Of a stretch of 64,000 nt of DNA, positions 44,952 to 57,347 are shown piece by piece (positions within the stretch are counted from its first letter, which is position 1; every line of letters begins with the position of its first letter). Source of the DNA: Golubevia sp. BC0850 (taxonomy: Eukaryota > Basidiomycota > Exobasidiomycetes > Golubeviales > Golubeviaceae). The stretch is taken from the NCBI GenBank assembly GCA_012976225.1, contig JAAVVG010000009.1:806001-870000 (forward strand). Direction: 5' to 3'. The position numbers and the translations under genes are program-made. The notes under the pieces were generated by a model. The model was given only the letters and a program-made list of their open reading frames with translations, did not search any database and had not been told where the DNA came from.

Positions 44952-47900
44952 ATGCAGAGAGCGGCCCCACCTGGAAGGAGAAGTGCAGCAGCTAATCGTC
45001 AAAACAGCAATTCATCTTCAAGAACTTCTTCACCAGCTCCTTACTCAGTGACGAATTCCAACCTGAATCCTACTTTCAAGGAAGGCGAATCTGAAGAATT
45101 CAATTCCAACTCCAACTCGTTATCATCTCCAGTCCTCAAACCTTCTGCTCTTTCTAACTCTCACAGAGCCAATGTCCAAGTCTCGACAGAGATTCCCAGG
45201 GAGGAAATAGAGAAAGCTTTGGAAGGACTCAGTAGAGATGATCTCGTAATGGCTCTAGGTAGAGCTAAGGTTCAAATGGATCAGGTCAGTACAGTTGCTT
45301 CGCGATGGGATGATAGGCGTGCGATCGATAGAGGGGAGAGTCAGCAGCTCTCACACTTGGGGCTGGAGTGAGCAAGAAATATGTAGATTCTACTTGGAAA
45401 CGGTCTACAGGAGTCCACGCATCGATTGTAGAGACCAGAGAGAGAGGCAATTCGAGCTGCAGATTAGGTCGATCTCTGGTCCAGCTTTGATCTACATCTC
45501 TATCTTCGGAAGCTCACAAGATCGTTCAGATTATATGCTTTTGTCTAGTCTGCACTTCGTAGAGCTCCGGCATGCAGCATACTACCCTGTACGGAGTCTA
45601 CCCTCTGTCCTCACACCTCCCTGATCTTTGTCCTCCCTCTCCTCTCCTCTCCCCCGCAGCTCGATGCTTCTCTAGAAAACACGACCCTGTCTCTAGAAGA
45701 AGCTTACGCCTTGAACACAACGCTCTCAACCAAGCTATCAGAAACCGAAAATTACTCTCTTCTACTTCAGCATTCCCTCAATGAAAGGGATGAAAGAGTC
45801 TCAGAAATCACAGCCGAGACTTCCTCTTTAGAGCAAGATCTTTATGCTTCTCATTCTCTAGTTGAAAGGCTCAGAACTCAGTTGAAAGAAGCAGAGACTC
45901 AAAAGTCATTAGCTGAAAAGCAATACGAAGAAGGAAATGCAACTTCAGAGAAAGAAAGGGAGTATTATGAAGGATTGGAAGGAATGATGGGGAAACTAAA
46001 GGAGAGTCATGCTGCTGCAATTGAGAAATTAAGAAGGGAGAAAGCAGATAGTGAAAGAGAAATGATCAGATTGAGAGATAGATTAGATGAATCTGCACCG
46101 GTGATCAACTCTACAGCTGAAGCTCCTACTCAAGATTCCGATTCTCCTGCTTCACAAACCAAGTCTTCCAATTCAAATAGTACTGCCGAACCTACTACTG
46201 CTTCTCAAAACGCCTCTCCAGAATTCTTGACTCTCCAATCAGAACTCTCTCACCTACACAAATCTCACTCAACTCTATCTTCAACCTTAAATCAACTCCA
46301 ATCCGAATTGAAGGAAGTCAAGGCATCGAATTCAGAATTAAGAGATGAATGTGAAACTTACAGAGACATTCTTCAAGAGAAGACGTTCTCTGGAGCTCTT
46401 CTCGCTGAGAGTGCAGTTTTAAGTGGTTGGAAGGGCGGAGGAGGTAGAGAAGGTGCTCTTAGAGGAGTCTTCGGAAACAATGAAGATGAGGATAGTGAAG
46501 AAGAGGAAAGAGAACAAGAAACGGATGTGGGAGAAACTTCAAAAGATAATCAAGACGACGTAGACGACGTGCCTGATACTCCTAGAGTCACCTCAGAAGC
46601 TTCCAAGAGAGCTGTGAGAAGGAAAGCAAATCGATCTTCTCAGCCATTATTGGAGATTCCAACTGACCTTGCTTCTGAAATTGAAGGAAGCGAGGAGAGG
46701 AAAGAAGAATTGGAGAAGAAGAAAGAAGAGAAGAAGAGATTGGATAGAAAGAGAGGGAAGAATGGAGAGGTCAGCTCCGATATCTTGGGTGAGTTTCATA
46801 GCTGTAGCCATGTTTTCGAAGGGAGAACGCACGGAAAAATCACTCACCCCGTACTCTTCTTCTCTGCCCACCCAACCACAGTCCTTCAAACTGAGGTGTT
46901 CGAGCTACGCGATGCGAACAAGGCTCTCACTCTCTACATCTCGAAAATCATCGACAGAATCGTCGCCAAGGAAGGTTATGAATCTGTGTTGGCAGCAGAT
47001 GACGATCGCTCCGGGAAGAAGGCGGCAGGTGTCGGTTCCATGAGAAGAAAGAACCAGTCTCAAAGACCTTCAGTCATCCCAACTTCCCCTCCTCTACCAA
47101 GTTCCGAACCTCAACCCCAGTCACCGCTCCTAGCTTCACTCAAGAATAGCAGGAGACAGAGCGGAGGCCTCTTGGGGCTGGTTGGAAGAGCCACAGGTCA
47201 GGACGGTTCGTCCTCTACCTCTCCTTCGCTTCCAGGTCAAAGCCAGAAGAGGAGAACCTCCTCTATAGATTGGAGATCTCTAATTCCAGGAGCCGGATCC
47301 TCATCCCCTTCCGAAGCTGCTGAGAACCCAAATTTCAAACCTTTCAGTCTTCAAGGCAGTCGTCCAGGTGGACCTGGCAATAGATCCTCGATGCAGTTCA
47401 CAGCTTCTCCTTCAAGTGGCGCCAGAAAGCTAGCTCCAACAGAAGAAGTGGAAGACGCAACAGACAAAGCGGAAAGAGAGAGAATTAGAGCAGAACTTAT
47501 TCTTCAAGGGATTACTCCTCCAGAAAATCAACTCAAACCAAATCTCGTCAGTAGACCTGGTCACGCCTCTACTCCATCATCTTCTTTGGGTTTTGGAGCT
47601 TTCATTTCTCGAGTAGTCTCTGGATCAAGTCCTGCAACTGAAAATCCACCTGAAACCAACCTCATAGCCTCTCAGTCCATGGTCAGGTCGCCGTCTTTCG
47701 AGGGCCCCAAGCTGACGACGTTCGAAGACCCTTCTCCATCGAGACCACAAGTGCCATCCCAAAGTACTCGTCAAATGACAGACCCTGATCAGCTAAGAGC
47801 TGAGCAGAGGTCTAGAGCGTTGGATTCAGTTGGATCTGATTTGACAGAGTACTCTAGGCCGGTGAGAAGTTCAAGAGGCAACGGAGATAGAAGCATCTCT

Positions 47901-48047
47901 AGTAGCACTGTTTCAAGAAGCAGCAGTATTGGCGGAGATGAAAGCTACGGTTTGCCGCCGGGAGAGGTGGAAGATGAGAAGGTTGAGGAGTCGTCGACGT
48001 GGGGAAAAGCGATGAAGAGGATGAGCGGGATGACTGGTAATCAGTAA
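44952..48047 (+). CDS. Large coiled-coil protein of unknown function, 875 aa
   Basis: Three exons: 44952-45284 (donor GTCAGT), 45660-46788 and 46882-48047, all in phase. The Ser-rich N-terminus has a short helical element (EIPREEIEKALEGLSRDDLV). A long heptad-rich coiled coil follows (about residues 110-330, e.g. QHSLNERDERVSEITAETSS). Next are an acidic stretch and a basic segment (KKKEEKKRLDRKRGK). After intron 2 comes a well-ordered patch, VFELRDANKALTLYISKIID with RIVAKEGYESVLAAD, which I take as the family signature. Ser/Pro-rich sequence and a second short helix (ERIRAELILQGITPP) finish it. Many fungal relatives are annotated only as coiled-coil or 'M protein' repeats. A cytoskeletal or trafficking tether is a guess. 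Intron 2 (93 nt) has no stop in frame and could be retained. Confidence 0.7.
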
Positions 48048-48070
48048 TCATAGAAAGAGGTTCAAGGCTT

Positions 48071-48095
48071 CAAACAAACAAACAAACAAACAAAC
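48071..48095. repeat. (CAAA)n microsatellite
   Basis: Six CAAA units in the 3' region of the coiled-coil gene, between convergent genes. Confidence 0.9.
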
Positions 48096-48287
48096 ACTAA
48101 CACTATTTCCGACTGACCAAGTTTCGGTCAAATCACCAAACTTTTATACCAAATCATCCCTCCCATCTCTATTTGTTCCTGTGTTTCGGTTCTGGTACTT
48201 CTACATAATTTCGATGAATAACTTAATAATATTACAATGATGAGTTCTGCTTGAAAAAATGCCAGAGAAGGTCTAAGGGCACATTGT

Positions 48288-50110
48288 TCATTCTTTCCTT
48301 TCCACCCTTCGATCTGGAGCGATGTCGATTTCCGATTCGGGTAACAACCACTCCAACAGGTATAGGAAGAGCATGTCTACGGCGACTATGATACAGAAAA
48401 CTTTACCGGCGATTACACCACCTGCGTAGTACCTAGAGAGAAGGAAAGATTGATGTCAGGAAAGAGATTCAAAGAGAGCAGCGGTGACAAGACCTAGATC
48501 CCAACTCACTTCTCGAGTCTTTCTACAAAAGACGGCATTTCTGATTCCATGGCGTTATGATAGACTGTTTCAAGCCTTGAAGCTACATCTGACCAAGAAT
48601 ACATGTCTTTGACGACTTCGTGATAGGCGATTGGATCATGTTGACCACTTCTAACGTGGTCCAGAGCTGCTTCTACTGCTCTAACGATATCTGAGAAGAG
48701 AGAGGAAGAATTTGCATTCACAGTCAGCCAGGGTGAGCGAAGGAACAGAACAGTGAAACAGTTAGGAGGAGCGGAACTCACCATCTTCTTCGGGACTTGC
48801 TAATTGAGTCATCTCTGGAGGCAAGACTTCCGGAATTCCTCCTACGCTCGTGCTGACCACAAACAAACCAGCGCACGCGGCTTCTACGATACTGGTTCCA
48901 AACGCCTCTGTCAAAGAAGTGTTGAGAAAAATCTGCCCTCGGGTGAGATGCTGATGTGAGAAGAAGAAAAGAGTCGAGTCAGCTTTGGCCTCAACCTCTC
49001 AGATTGGCCTTGAACCGGGAGGAAATCGACTGACATTCCTTACATCTCCATGCCTTACTGCTCCAGCGAGCTCCACTCTATCTTGAAGCATGTATTTCTC
49101 TCTCATCTGTTCCAGCTCCACTCTCTTCGGTCCGTCACCACCTGTAGAAGAGCAAGGTAGAGAGGAGAGGTCGACAGTCAGATCCAGTTCTTCTTTGTAA
49201 GAGAGTCAAAGCTCACCAATCAAGAAGTGAATGTCGGAATGTCGAGCACAAAGCCTTGGGATAGCGGCGATGAGAAGGTCGACTCCCTTACGATACATGA
49301 GTCGACTCAAGATGATAATGGTCACTGGGAGAGAGTCAGGACGTGATCAACTATAAGCTGATGTCAGCTTGAGATTGAAAGGCACACTCACCCCTTGAAG
49401 GATCTGCGTTGGAGGGGTCGGGTGCGAATTGAGAGGCAACGACAGCGTTCGGGATCACCGAAACCTTGGTTGGATCTAGAGACGCTCGAAGGACAGTGTT
49501 CTCTTTACTGTAAACGGGAAGATCATAGAAAAATTCAGACTTGAATTTGCCGTTGAGAGGTTTAAGCAAGAATAGATCACTCACCCAGTATTACTGACGC
49601 AAACGACGTGATCAACGTCACTCAAGACAAACTTCAAAAGTTTGTTAGTCAAGATACTTGCAGCATCAGCAAATCCGAAGAGAGAATGATCGGTAAAGAC
49701 AGTCTTGATTCCTAAGGGTCTAGAATGCAGAATACCTTCGTGAGCCATGCTAGAAAGAGCTTGATGGCCGTGAACGATTTGGATTCTCTCCCTTAGAAGA
49801 ATCGTCCGTAAGAGTGGGAACAGACTGAAGAAATTAGGAAGAGTGTCTTGTCGAGCTATGACTTGATATGGAACGTAGTAGACTTTCAAGCCTTGAGATA
49901 GCTGGCGAACTCCAACTCTATCTGGTGAATAGGCATGAGTGATGATGATGACCTGCGAAGCAGAAGGTCTAGAAGTCAGTCGATGCAACCTTGCAACAGA
50001 GATTGGAAGTTCTGTCTCACCTTATGACCCCTTGCAAGCAATCTCTGGCTGATAGCGAAGATATGACCTTCGACTCCGCCAACATTCGGAAAGAAGAAAT
50101 CAGAGATCAT
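48288..50110 (-). CDS. GPI3: GPI-GlcNAc transferase catalytic subunit, PIG-A/Gpi3
   Basis: Transfers GlcNAc from UDP-GlcNAc to phosphatidylinositol on the ER membrane, the first step of GPI-anchor synthesis. On the minus strand a conserved ATG at 50110 gives [20 protein letters not shown], then [19 protein letters not shown] (exon from 49952) and [20 protein letters not shown]. Later exons give [50 protein letters not shown] and GGIPEVLP (GT4 glycosyltransferase motifs). The C-terminal membrane segment is [20 protein letters not shown] with [17 protein letters not shown], ending at 48288. About seven exons. The exon holding the ATG has an acceptor immediately upstream (CAG|C ATG). It joins in frame to a donor inside the last TRM732 exon, whose end encodes KYRIA, residues that often precede the MISDFF motif. 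The true start is therefore uncertain (see findings). Confidence 0.92.
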
Positions 50111-50210
50111 GCTGTTCAAGGAGACATGGGTTGAAAAAATGGTTACGAATTAGCAAAAACATTTGATGAGTGAAAAGAGGTACAATAAATGACTCTATAG
50201 GATTAGATGC

Positions 50211-53200
50211 TTACGCTATACGATACTTCCTCTCTCCGTCCTTCTTCGTCTCCTCGTCCTTTCCAGCCCTTGAATTTAGCCTCTCGTCATCGTCTGCAGC
50301 TTCGGTCGTAATGTTTTGGATATCGACGTCATACTTCTGTCCCAGTGCGGAGATGAGAAGATTGGCGTCCTCTTGATTTGTCGAAGTTTCTAACTGAGAA
50401 GGAAATGAGGTGAGGGCCCTCGCAGCCAAAGAGAGCTGGAATGCCAGATGCCTAAGCCGTTGTGCTTCTTCAAAGTTCCGAGGGACGTGATTCCTATCTT
50501 GAAGGGCCTCGATTGAGCGAATCGTCCTTCGGAGCTCTTGCTGGCAGAAATCTGCTCCTAACCCGAGCAGAGCAGCTCTCGAGGAAGAGAAGGCTCGACT
50601 AATATCGAGACTGAAGTTCCTGAAGAGATTTGGCGGGTCGACCTCGAAGAGAACAGTCGAGGACTTAGGCGGAAGTAGTAGTTTATCTGCGTGAACAGAA
50701 AGAAGAGAGTCAAGAAAGAAGGATAATTGAGCTTAGAAATCGGAAGGAAGACTCGAGATGTAACAACTACGTACCGATCTGATCTTGAGCTGGCAAAAGT
50801 AGTCTCCAGACATAAAGAGCCCAGGATTTTCTCATGAGATTGCTCGGATCTTGATAGATTCCTTCCATCCACTTCCAAGCACGATCACTGCTGACATTAC
50901 TTGCTGCTCCAGATGTTGCTGCCGAGACCTTCAACATCTCGAGAGGAGAGCTCTCGTTCCCGTTCTCTGGAACTTTAACAAGCTCAAGAACAGCGATGGT
51001 AGCTGCCTCTGAACGGATATCAGAATCGTCATCGACCAGCAGATCAAGGAGAGACGTTCTAGATCCGAAGATAGATGCCTGAACCTCGTAGGAGAAACCG
51101 GAGGTGTCCAATCCAGAAGGAAAGAGCAGAGGCGAAAGAGCTCGTAGAGCTTGGACGCTTGAAAGTCGAGTGGGGAGAGACTGGGAACAAAGGAAAGAAA
51201 GGTGGTATTTGATCAGCTGCGATGAAGAGGAGAGAGGAGATAGCTATCGAGTGCATCTAGCAACGTACTTGATTGGGGTCCGAACAGAAGTACTGGAGTG
51301 AACAGCACTTGGAAAACGAGTCCATAGACCAAGGTAGATCCAGAGCCGTTGCCTATTGGACAGAGAGAAACATTGGTCAGAAACTCCCACCGGACAAGAG
51401 TTCGAGTTCAAAAGAGTAGGTTTACTTACTGAAGAGCAGAGACACGCCAGGTAGGGAAGTACAGTCTCGCTCAGAGGCACGCAGTTAGACTTCGATACGA
51501 TTCCACAGAGAACATCCACGACTTGCCGAGCGTTCTCTTGATGTCTTGACACGAAAGCTTTGATAGCGATAGAGCGACGTTCAGCATCACTCCAAGCTTC
51601 AACGAGTAACCTAGCAGATTCAGAACGAAGAGTAACATCTTCGTTTTCATTCAGGATCATTTCCTGAAGGGAAGCCACGAGTTGAAGAAGCTCATCCGAA
51701 GGCTCTTCTGTCGACTTCGTTACAGCCATCTCCGCACTTAGCCCTTGAGATTCTAGAACTTCGGACCTTACCTCTCTAGACTGATGCTTTAGAAGGGAGA
51801 GAATAGTTGAGAAATTTGAAGTCTTCAAGACGACTCTGGTGCTTAGGGAAAGAAGAGCTGGAGCCATTGGTTCTTTTTGACTCTCCTCGTCGATCTTGTC
51901 CGCCTTCTCCACGAGATTCTTGCAGTAGGCCCACGTAGAAGATCCATGTTCAATGCTGAATAATTGAGCTATCTTGATGTAGGCCACCTGAGTTGCAGGA
52001 CAGACATTCTCTTCCAACAAATCCAGAGATCTTTCTTCAAAGGCGAGTTGTAGCTCCTGCCTAGATCCTGAATTATGAGTTGGGGAGTTAAGTATCAAAG
52101 ATTGAATGGCTAGAAGAGATCCTTGAAGCTGGTTCTGATCTTTGATGTTGGCCGCAGAGAGCAATTTCAAAGCTGAAGAGCAAGATTGACTACGAGGGAC
52201 CACTGATCGAAGAGCTAGAGCGGCTTGTTCTCGGACCTGTGGAGAAGAACAAGAAGAACGATGAGCAAAGACAAAGAAACGAGATTTTGATCTGCAAGTG
52301 AACTGACCTTCCAAATTCGACTGGCAAGACATGCAGACGTCAATCTGGCAAGATCATCACCTAAGGATCGAACCCATTCTTCAGTGTTCGAGGACTCCTC
52401 TACCTGAATCCTAGAGATGATCACCAAAATAGCGGCTAAAGAACTTCCTAGATCCTCATTTGGTGGATTGGAAATCATTCTACTACCTACCACTTCTTCC
52501 AGTTGACCCTTCAAAAACGGACCCAACTCTTCATGCTTCTTGAAGAACTCTCTAAAATTAACTCTATCGGAGCTTAGATCTTTATTCTTAGCTTGAAGTG
52601 GGAAAGCTCTCTGACAACAACTTGAGAACAAAAGCATAGAAGAATTTCTCAGATCCCAAACTGAAGATTTGAACCCTTTGATAGTCAAAATCAGAAGTGA
52701 TCCAAGAAGGTCGTTAGAACTTGAGCTTGACATTCTTTCACCTAAATGTGAATCCTCCAACAAAATTTTCAAAATGTTCATAGAATGAATAGCACCTGAA
52801 CAAGTTTCCTTTCTCTGTTGCCCACCATTTTCGAAATCCTTAATTACTTTTTCAATAACCTCCAAAAGAGTCTTAGAAACTTGTGCAAGAACTTGATTTT
52901 GAGATTTAGGATATCCAGAAATTAGAGCTAGAACGCAATATTTGAGCCCAGCACTTTGTCTGGTCGTTGAGATTTTGCTGGCAGAGACTGGATCCTCGAT
53001 TTCGGTCAAGAACTTTGAGAGCCACAAGTCAGGTAAATCTTGAATTTCTGACCAGTTGCTTTTGAGGATAGAAGAGGTTAGAGATGAATAAGCAGTAAAG
53101 ATGGTGGTGATTGCACCTCTGTGTCGGATTTGAGTCATCCAAAGATTGAAATCTTCTCCTGCTTTCTTGATTTCCTCCTTCTTCCACAAAGTTTCCCTGA

Positions 53201-55608
53201 ATTTTTCTTTAATTGATACTGAACATGAGAGTAGAACACTCATTAAGGAAGCAGCTTCTTTCATGCCCCTGAAAGAGTATGTCAGAATCGATTCGTGAGC
53301 GTGAGCAATGGAAGAAGTTTGGAACGAGGCTGTCTCTTGAGGATTAGAATCTCCACACAGATCAGAAGATTCCAAGTGATTCGTTGTGCTCAGAGCCAGT
53401 AGAACGCGACTGAGTTCATGATCTGTTGAACTCTTTTCCCCATCCTTCGTCGGTTCTATCCATTCTCCATCAGCAGAAGAACTGCATAGCACCACTTTAG
53501 TAACTTTCCAAACCCTTTCGATTAATTCCTTTGAACGCAGAATCAGAGATCTGAAATCTGTTGTGTTTGAAGCCGAATTGAGGATCTTAGAATCGAGGGA
53601 TGAAATCAACCTCTGAAGTGAAATCAAAGTCCCATGAAGAGGATGGCTTGAAGCAGCAACTAGTAGATTTCCTTCTTCAGCCACTTCTAATTGAGAATCC
53701 AGAAATTGTAGTAAATTTCCAATCAGATCCAATTGAGGCGAAGGACTATGATTTGCTTTTTCCTTAGAACCGATTCGAGGAGCTTTCCAACCTAAACCAT
53801 CAACATAAATCTTTCTATACAGTCCAAACAAACCAGCAGCAGCTTCACTTTCACATTCTCTACTACCTTTCATCAATCCAATGGCTTTCTCAATTAAACC
53901 AATTTTCACGTTTTCTTCGCTCTCCAACCCTGCTAAAGGCGCAGGAAAACTATTGAGAAGCTCCAAAGATTGAAATTGAACGTCTTGAAATCTTGAGTCC
54001 AGGCAATTCAAAAGTTTAGAAACCAATTGGGGAGAGATGATAGGGATAAAAAAAGAAATCGGAAAATTCTGTTGTGATTTCTCTTTAGATTTGGAAGGTG
54101 AAATGTAAGTTTGATCGATTCCACTATTCAATAAAATCCGAAGCAAAGAAATGGATGAAGTTAAAAGTTGCCATGGCGAACTAACGTCTAAATTCTCGAG
54201 GATCAATACCTTATGGAACCATTCTAGAAACCTCTTGCAATTCGACATTTGTTCTCTGAGACCTTCTAATCTTTCACATTCTCTCTTCTCCTTCTTCTCT
54301 AATTTCTCTATCTCTTTCTTCGTTGCATGGGTAGCAATCTTCAGCCTTTCAAAAAACCCCATCGTCAAAGAATTGGTTTGATTCCTAGTTTTAGCATCTG
54401 ATTCAGCTAAACCGTTCGTCAGACCACTTTTCAAAACTCGGTAATCTGATAAAGAAGGGAGAAATTTCTGATCCTTGGTCTCTATTGAAAGTGTGACTGC
54501 TGATATTTGAAGTTCTGAAGAAGAAGAAACTGCACAGGATAGAAGTAGAGAAGTTGGGATTGAAATCATTGGAGGGATTGAGGAATTCAGAGAGGTCATG
54601 AATTCTTCAGAACCTAGAATTAAGGATTTGGAATCTGATTTCATGTCATCAGAGATGAAAGATAAACCTCTTCTATTACCGGCTCTGAGAACACTCAGGA
54701 TTGAAGGTAGGATTTGAGATTGATTGATGGAGGACTCTTGTACTCGACATAGGGATTTGAGAAGAACTGTGAATGACAGAGAATCAATCGTAAAAAGGCT
54801 TTCTAGATGATAAATCGAAAGATACTCTCGAAAGAGTTCATTTTCAATAAGTCTCTTCGTTAAGGCCTTTAACCAAAGAGTTTCCCACTTTTCCCGGTTC
54901 CCTGTTTTCATACTCGAATCTTGAGGTTCAACTTCATCATTCTTAGATTTTATGACTGAAATAGAATCGATTCCAAGTTCCTTCGCAGCAGAAGTCAAAA
55001 GAGAAATCGAACATTTAGCTCTTCTAGAAGTTGAATCCACTTCTCTTAACAATTTCTGATTGATTTCTGGATCCACTTGTAAAACTTTTGAAGAACCATA
55101 TCTTTTAATCAGCAACTCTATAAGCTCGGTAGAAGGTTTCTTATTCCAGAATTCGATTGAAAGGTCTAACAGAAGTCGAATAGTGTTTGAGGATGTCGAG
55201 AGGATGTCCAAGAGATCCAAGAGGCTGTTCAGTGTTCGCTTGACTATGTTTAAAGCTTTTGATGACTCTTCAAGGCGTGAGACTAGATACTTGACACTGG
55301 ACTGGATTGAAATTGTGAGTTGGTCTGAAGAAGAAGAAGACGAAGAAGAGATGGAAGAAACTGATAATCGAGCTTTGGACTTTTCCGACCAAGCAAGTAG
55401 AGGAGTTAAATCTGATTTTGGCTCTGAAGAAAGTTGTTGGATGAGTTGAGATAGAGAACTGAGAGATGAGAGAAAGAATGGAACAGGACAGGAGTTCAGC
55501 ACAAAGAACGAGTGGGAGGGTAGAAGAAAGAGACTCGACTCACCTGGCCATGATTGAAGTTGGTACGAGATCATGGTTATCATCAGATTGAGTTGGAATG
55601 GTCGACAT
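50211..55608 (-). CDS. TRM732: tRNA 2'-O-methylation cofactor, THADA/Trm732 family (DUF2428)
   Basis: A helical-repeat partner of the methyltransferase Trm7 for ribose methylation at position 32 of the tRNA anticodon loop. Six exons: 55608-55544, 55458-52308, 52236-51430, 51352-51269, 51180-50775 and 50686-50211, about 1,660 residues. The start MSTIPTQSDDNHDLVPTS is set by phase: only this frame joins SLSQLIQQLSSEP. The DUF2428 core has RHRGAITTIFTAYSSL, KISTTRQSAGLKYCVLAL, AIHSMNILKILLEDSHLGER and SSVWDLRNSSMLLFSSCCQR, characteristic of the family. HEAT-type repeats follow (VREQAALALRSVVP). C-terminal VLFEVDPPNLFRNFSLDISR matches the family end. If unspliced at 50214 it stops with KYRIA-TAA at 50211; if spliced there, it runs on into PIG-A. 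A TATATATC element lies about 35-40 bp before the start. Confidence 0.85.
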
Positions 55609-55728
55609 TCTACTTCTAAATGATTCAACTCGCCGACCTGATATATATTGATGGGATGGGTTTCCAGTCGAGCCAACTTCTTCTCCCAGTCATCGCGCTA
55701 TCGGTTCATCTCCATCACAACGTTCACG
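55609..55728. promoter_or_regulatory. Short divergent promoter of TRM732 and the SAP protein
   Basis: Only 120 bp lies between start codons. ATATATAT at about 55641-55648 could serve as TATA for either side, being close to symmetrical. Confidence 0.45.
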
Positions 55729-56863
55729 ATGGAAAGTAAACTTCAATCGCTCAAAGTACCTGAATTGAAAGCTTTATTGACTAAAGCGTCACTTCCAGCC
55801 ACTGGAGTCAAAGCTGATTTAATCAAAAGACTTCTAGAGAACCCAACAGCAACTGCTCATCTCAATGACAATCAGCAAACAGAAACTGCTCCTGCTACCG
55901 ATAATACTACTTCAACTTCCAAACCAGCAGAACCAACTACTTCAACCACAGAACCACAAGCCTCAGCCTCAGCTCCAACTCCAGCTGCATCCACCTCGAT
56001 TGCAGATGTCAAACCTGAACCAACTGCAGAAGAGAAACATCAACTCTTGATCCAAGAATTAGAGAAACGTAAAGCACGTGCAGCAAGATTCGGAACCACT
56101 GATGCTGAAGCTGAGGCAAAACTAGAGAGAGCTTTGAAATTTGGGGTCACAGGTGATGTAGGTGCAGATACCACCTTGAAGGTTTTGGATGGTGGATTGG
56201 ACGTGAATCACAAGGGAAAGAGGAAACAAGCCACTGGAACTGGAACCAAGAATAATGGAGATGCAAATGGAAATGGGAAAGCGGAAGAAAGTAAGGCTCT
56301 ACCTAATAAACCGGAAGTCAAGGCTGGGACTGGAGTTAAGAAGGTGGAAGAAACTGTGAGTGTCATGTACGAGGTGGAGACGCGATTGGTAGGGCGACTT
56401 CAGGTAAAAAGGAGGCTAGGTAAAATGATTCAAATTGGATAGATCAGAGATTGTAGATCGATCTCGAGATCTACCAATTTGGAGCGAGTTTCAAGGATCT
56501 GGTTTCCTTCATTATCTCAGTCTACTCACCCCCCACTACTCTCCTTCCTTTCCTACTCGCGTCTACATAGGAAGAAGCGAAAGCTGAAAGACTAGCAAGA
56601 CAAGAAGCAGATGAAGCTGCACGGAAGAAGCGTGCAGAGAGGTTCGGTCTGGTAGATCCAGCAGAGGAGGAACGTAAACGTAAAAGGGAGGAAAAGTTCG
56701 CAAGTGAGGAACAGGTAAGTAACCCCTTTGGGTTTATCAATTGGAAATCATACTAATTTTTTAGTATGCTGTGAGGATTCAAGAGATGATTTTGAAAACT
56801 GACCTCACTTTCTCCTCGGTTTCTCCCATATTTGGTTGACAGGCAAAGAAGACTAAAGCTTGA
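55729..56863 (+). CDS. THO1: SAP-domain RNA-binding protein, THO1/SARNP family
   Basis: Nuclear protein linked to mRNP assembly and mRNA export with the THO/TREX complex. Three exons: 55729-56355, 56571-56714 and 56843-56863, giving 263 residues. The N-terminal SAP domain is clear: LQSLKVPELKALLTKASLPA with TGVKADLIKRLLE. A low-complexity Thr/Ser/Pro/Ala linker follows. Next come repeated Arg-Phe-Gly elements, KRKARAARFGTTDAEAEAKL and RKKRAERFGLVDPAEEERKR, the tandem repeat characteristic of the Tho1/CIP29 C-terminus. The final exon adds AKKTKA. The ATG at 55729 is the first that precedes the SAP domain without unrelated residues. The divergent TRM732 start lies 120 bp away. Identification is good; partners are by homology. 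Confidence 0.88.
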
Positions 56864-57347
56864 ACCAATGGATTAAAGGGAATGAGGTCTCCTTTGTTTG
56901 CAAGATTCGGAAAAATGCTCAAAGGAGATATCGCGGATTGTAATTTCCAAATTAGTTCTGATGGCTTTTATGGCTTTTGAGCGACTTGAAACCTTGGTAT
57001 CGCAAAGTGGCTCTTGGTTCTCCTTTCACTCTTTTGCTATCGAGTTCCCTTCTCCGCTTCTGCCCCCAATTCTCTCTTTGCCAATTGCATCGCTCTACTC
57101 TCTTCTTTCTGAAAACAAAATCTCCACCTTCTTATGTAGCATATCTCTCCCCCAACTTTCTCTCGACGAAATCTTGAACCCCTTGAAACTGTGACAAAAC
57201 AAAAATGCGAAGTTTGCTTTCTAAGGAAAATCTATGAACATGATATATACTACAATTGCAATTGAACCCTGACGATGTCAAAAAATCCCTTTCTCCATTT
57301 CCGTTTCTAAACTCAAATGATGAGAAGTGATGATTTAGAACTCCAAT
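56864..57347. other. Intergenic region between convergent genes
   Basis: 3' UTRs of the SAP protein (plus) and the methyltransferase (minus). Short plus frames near 56900-57190 have no domain. AT-rich around 57200-57260. Confidence 0.4.
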
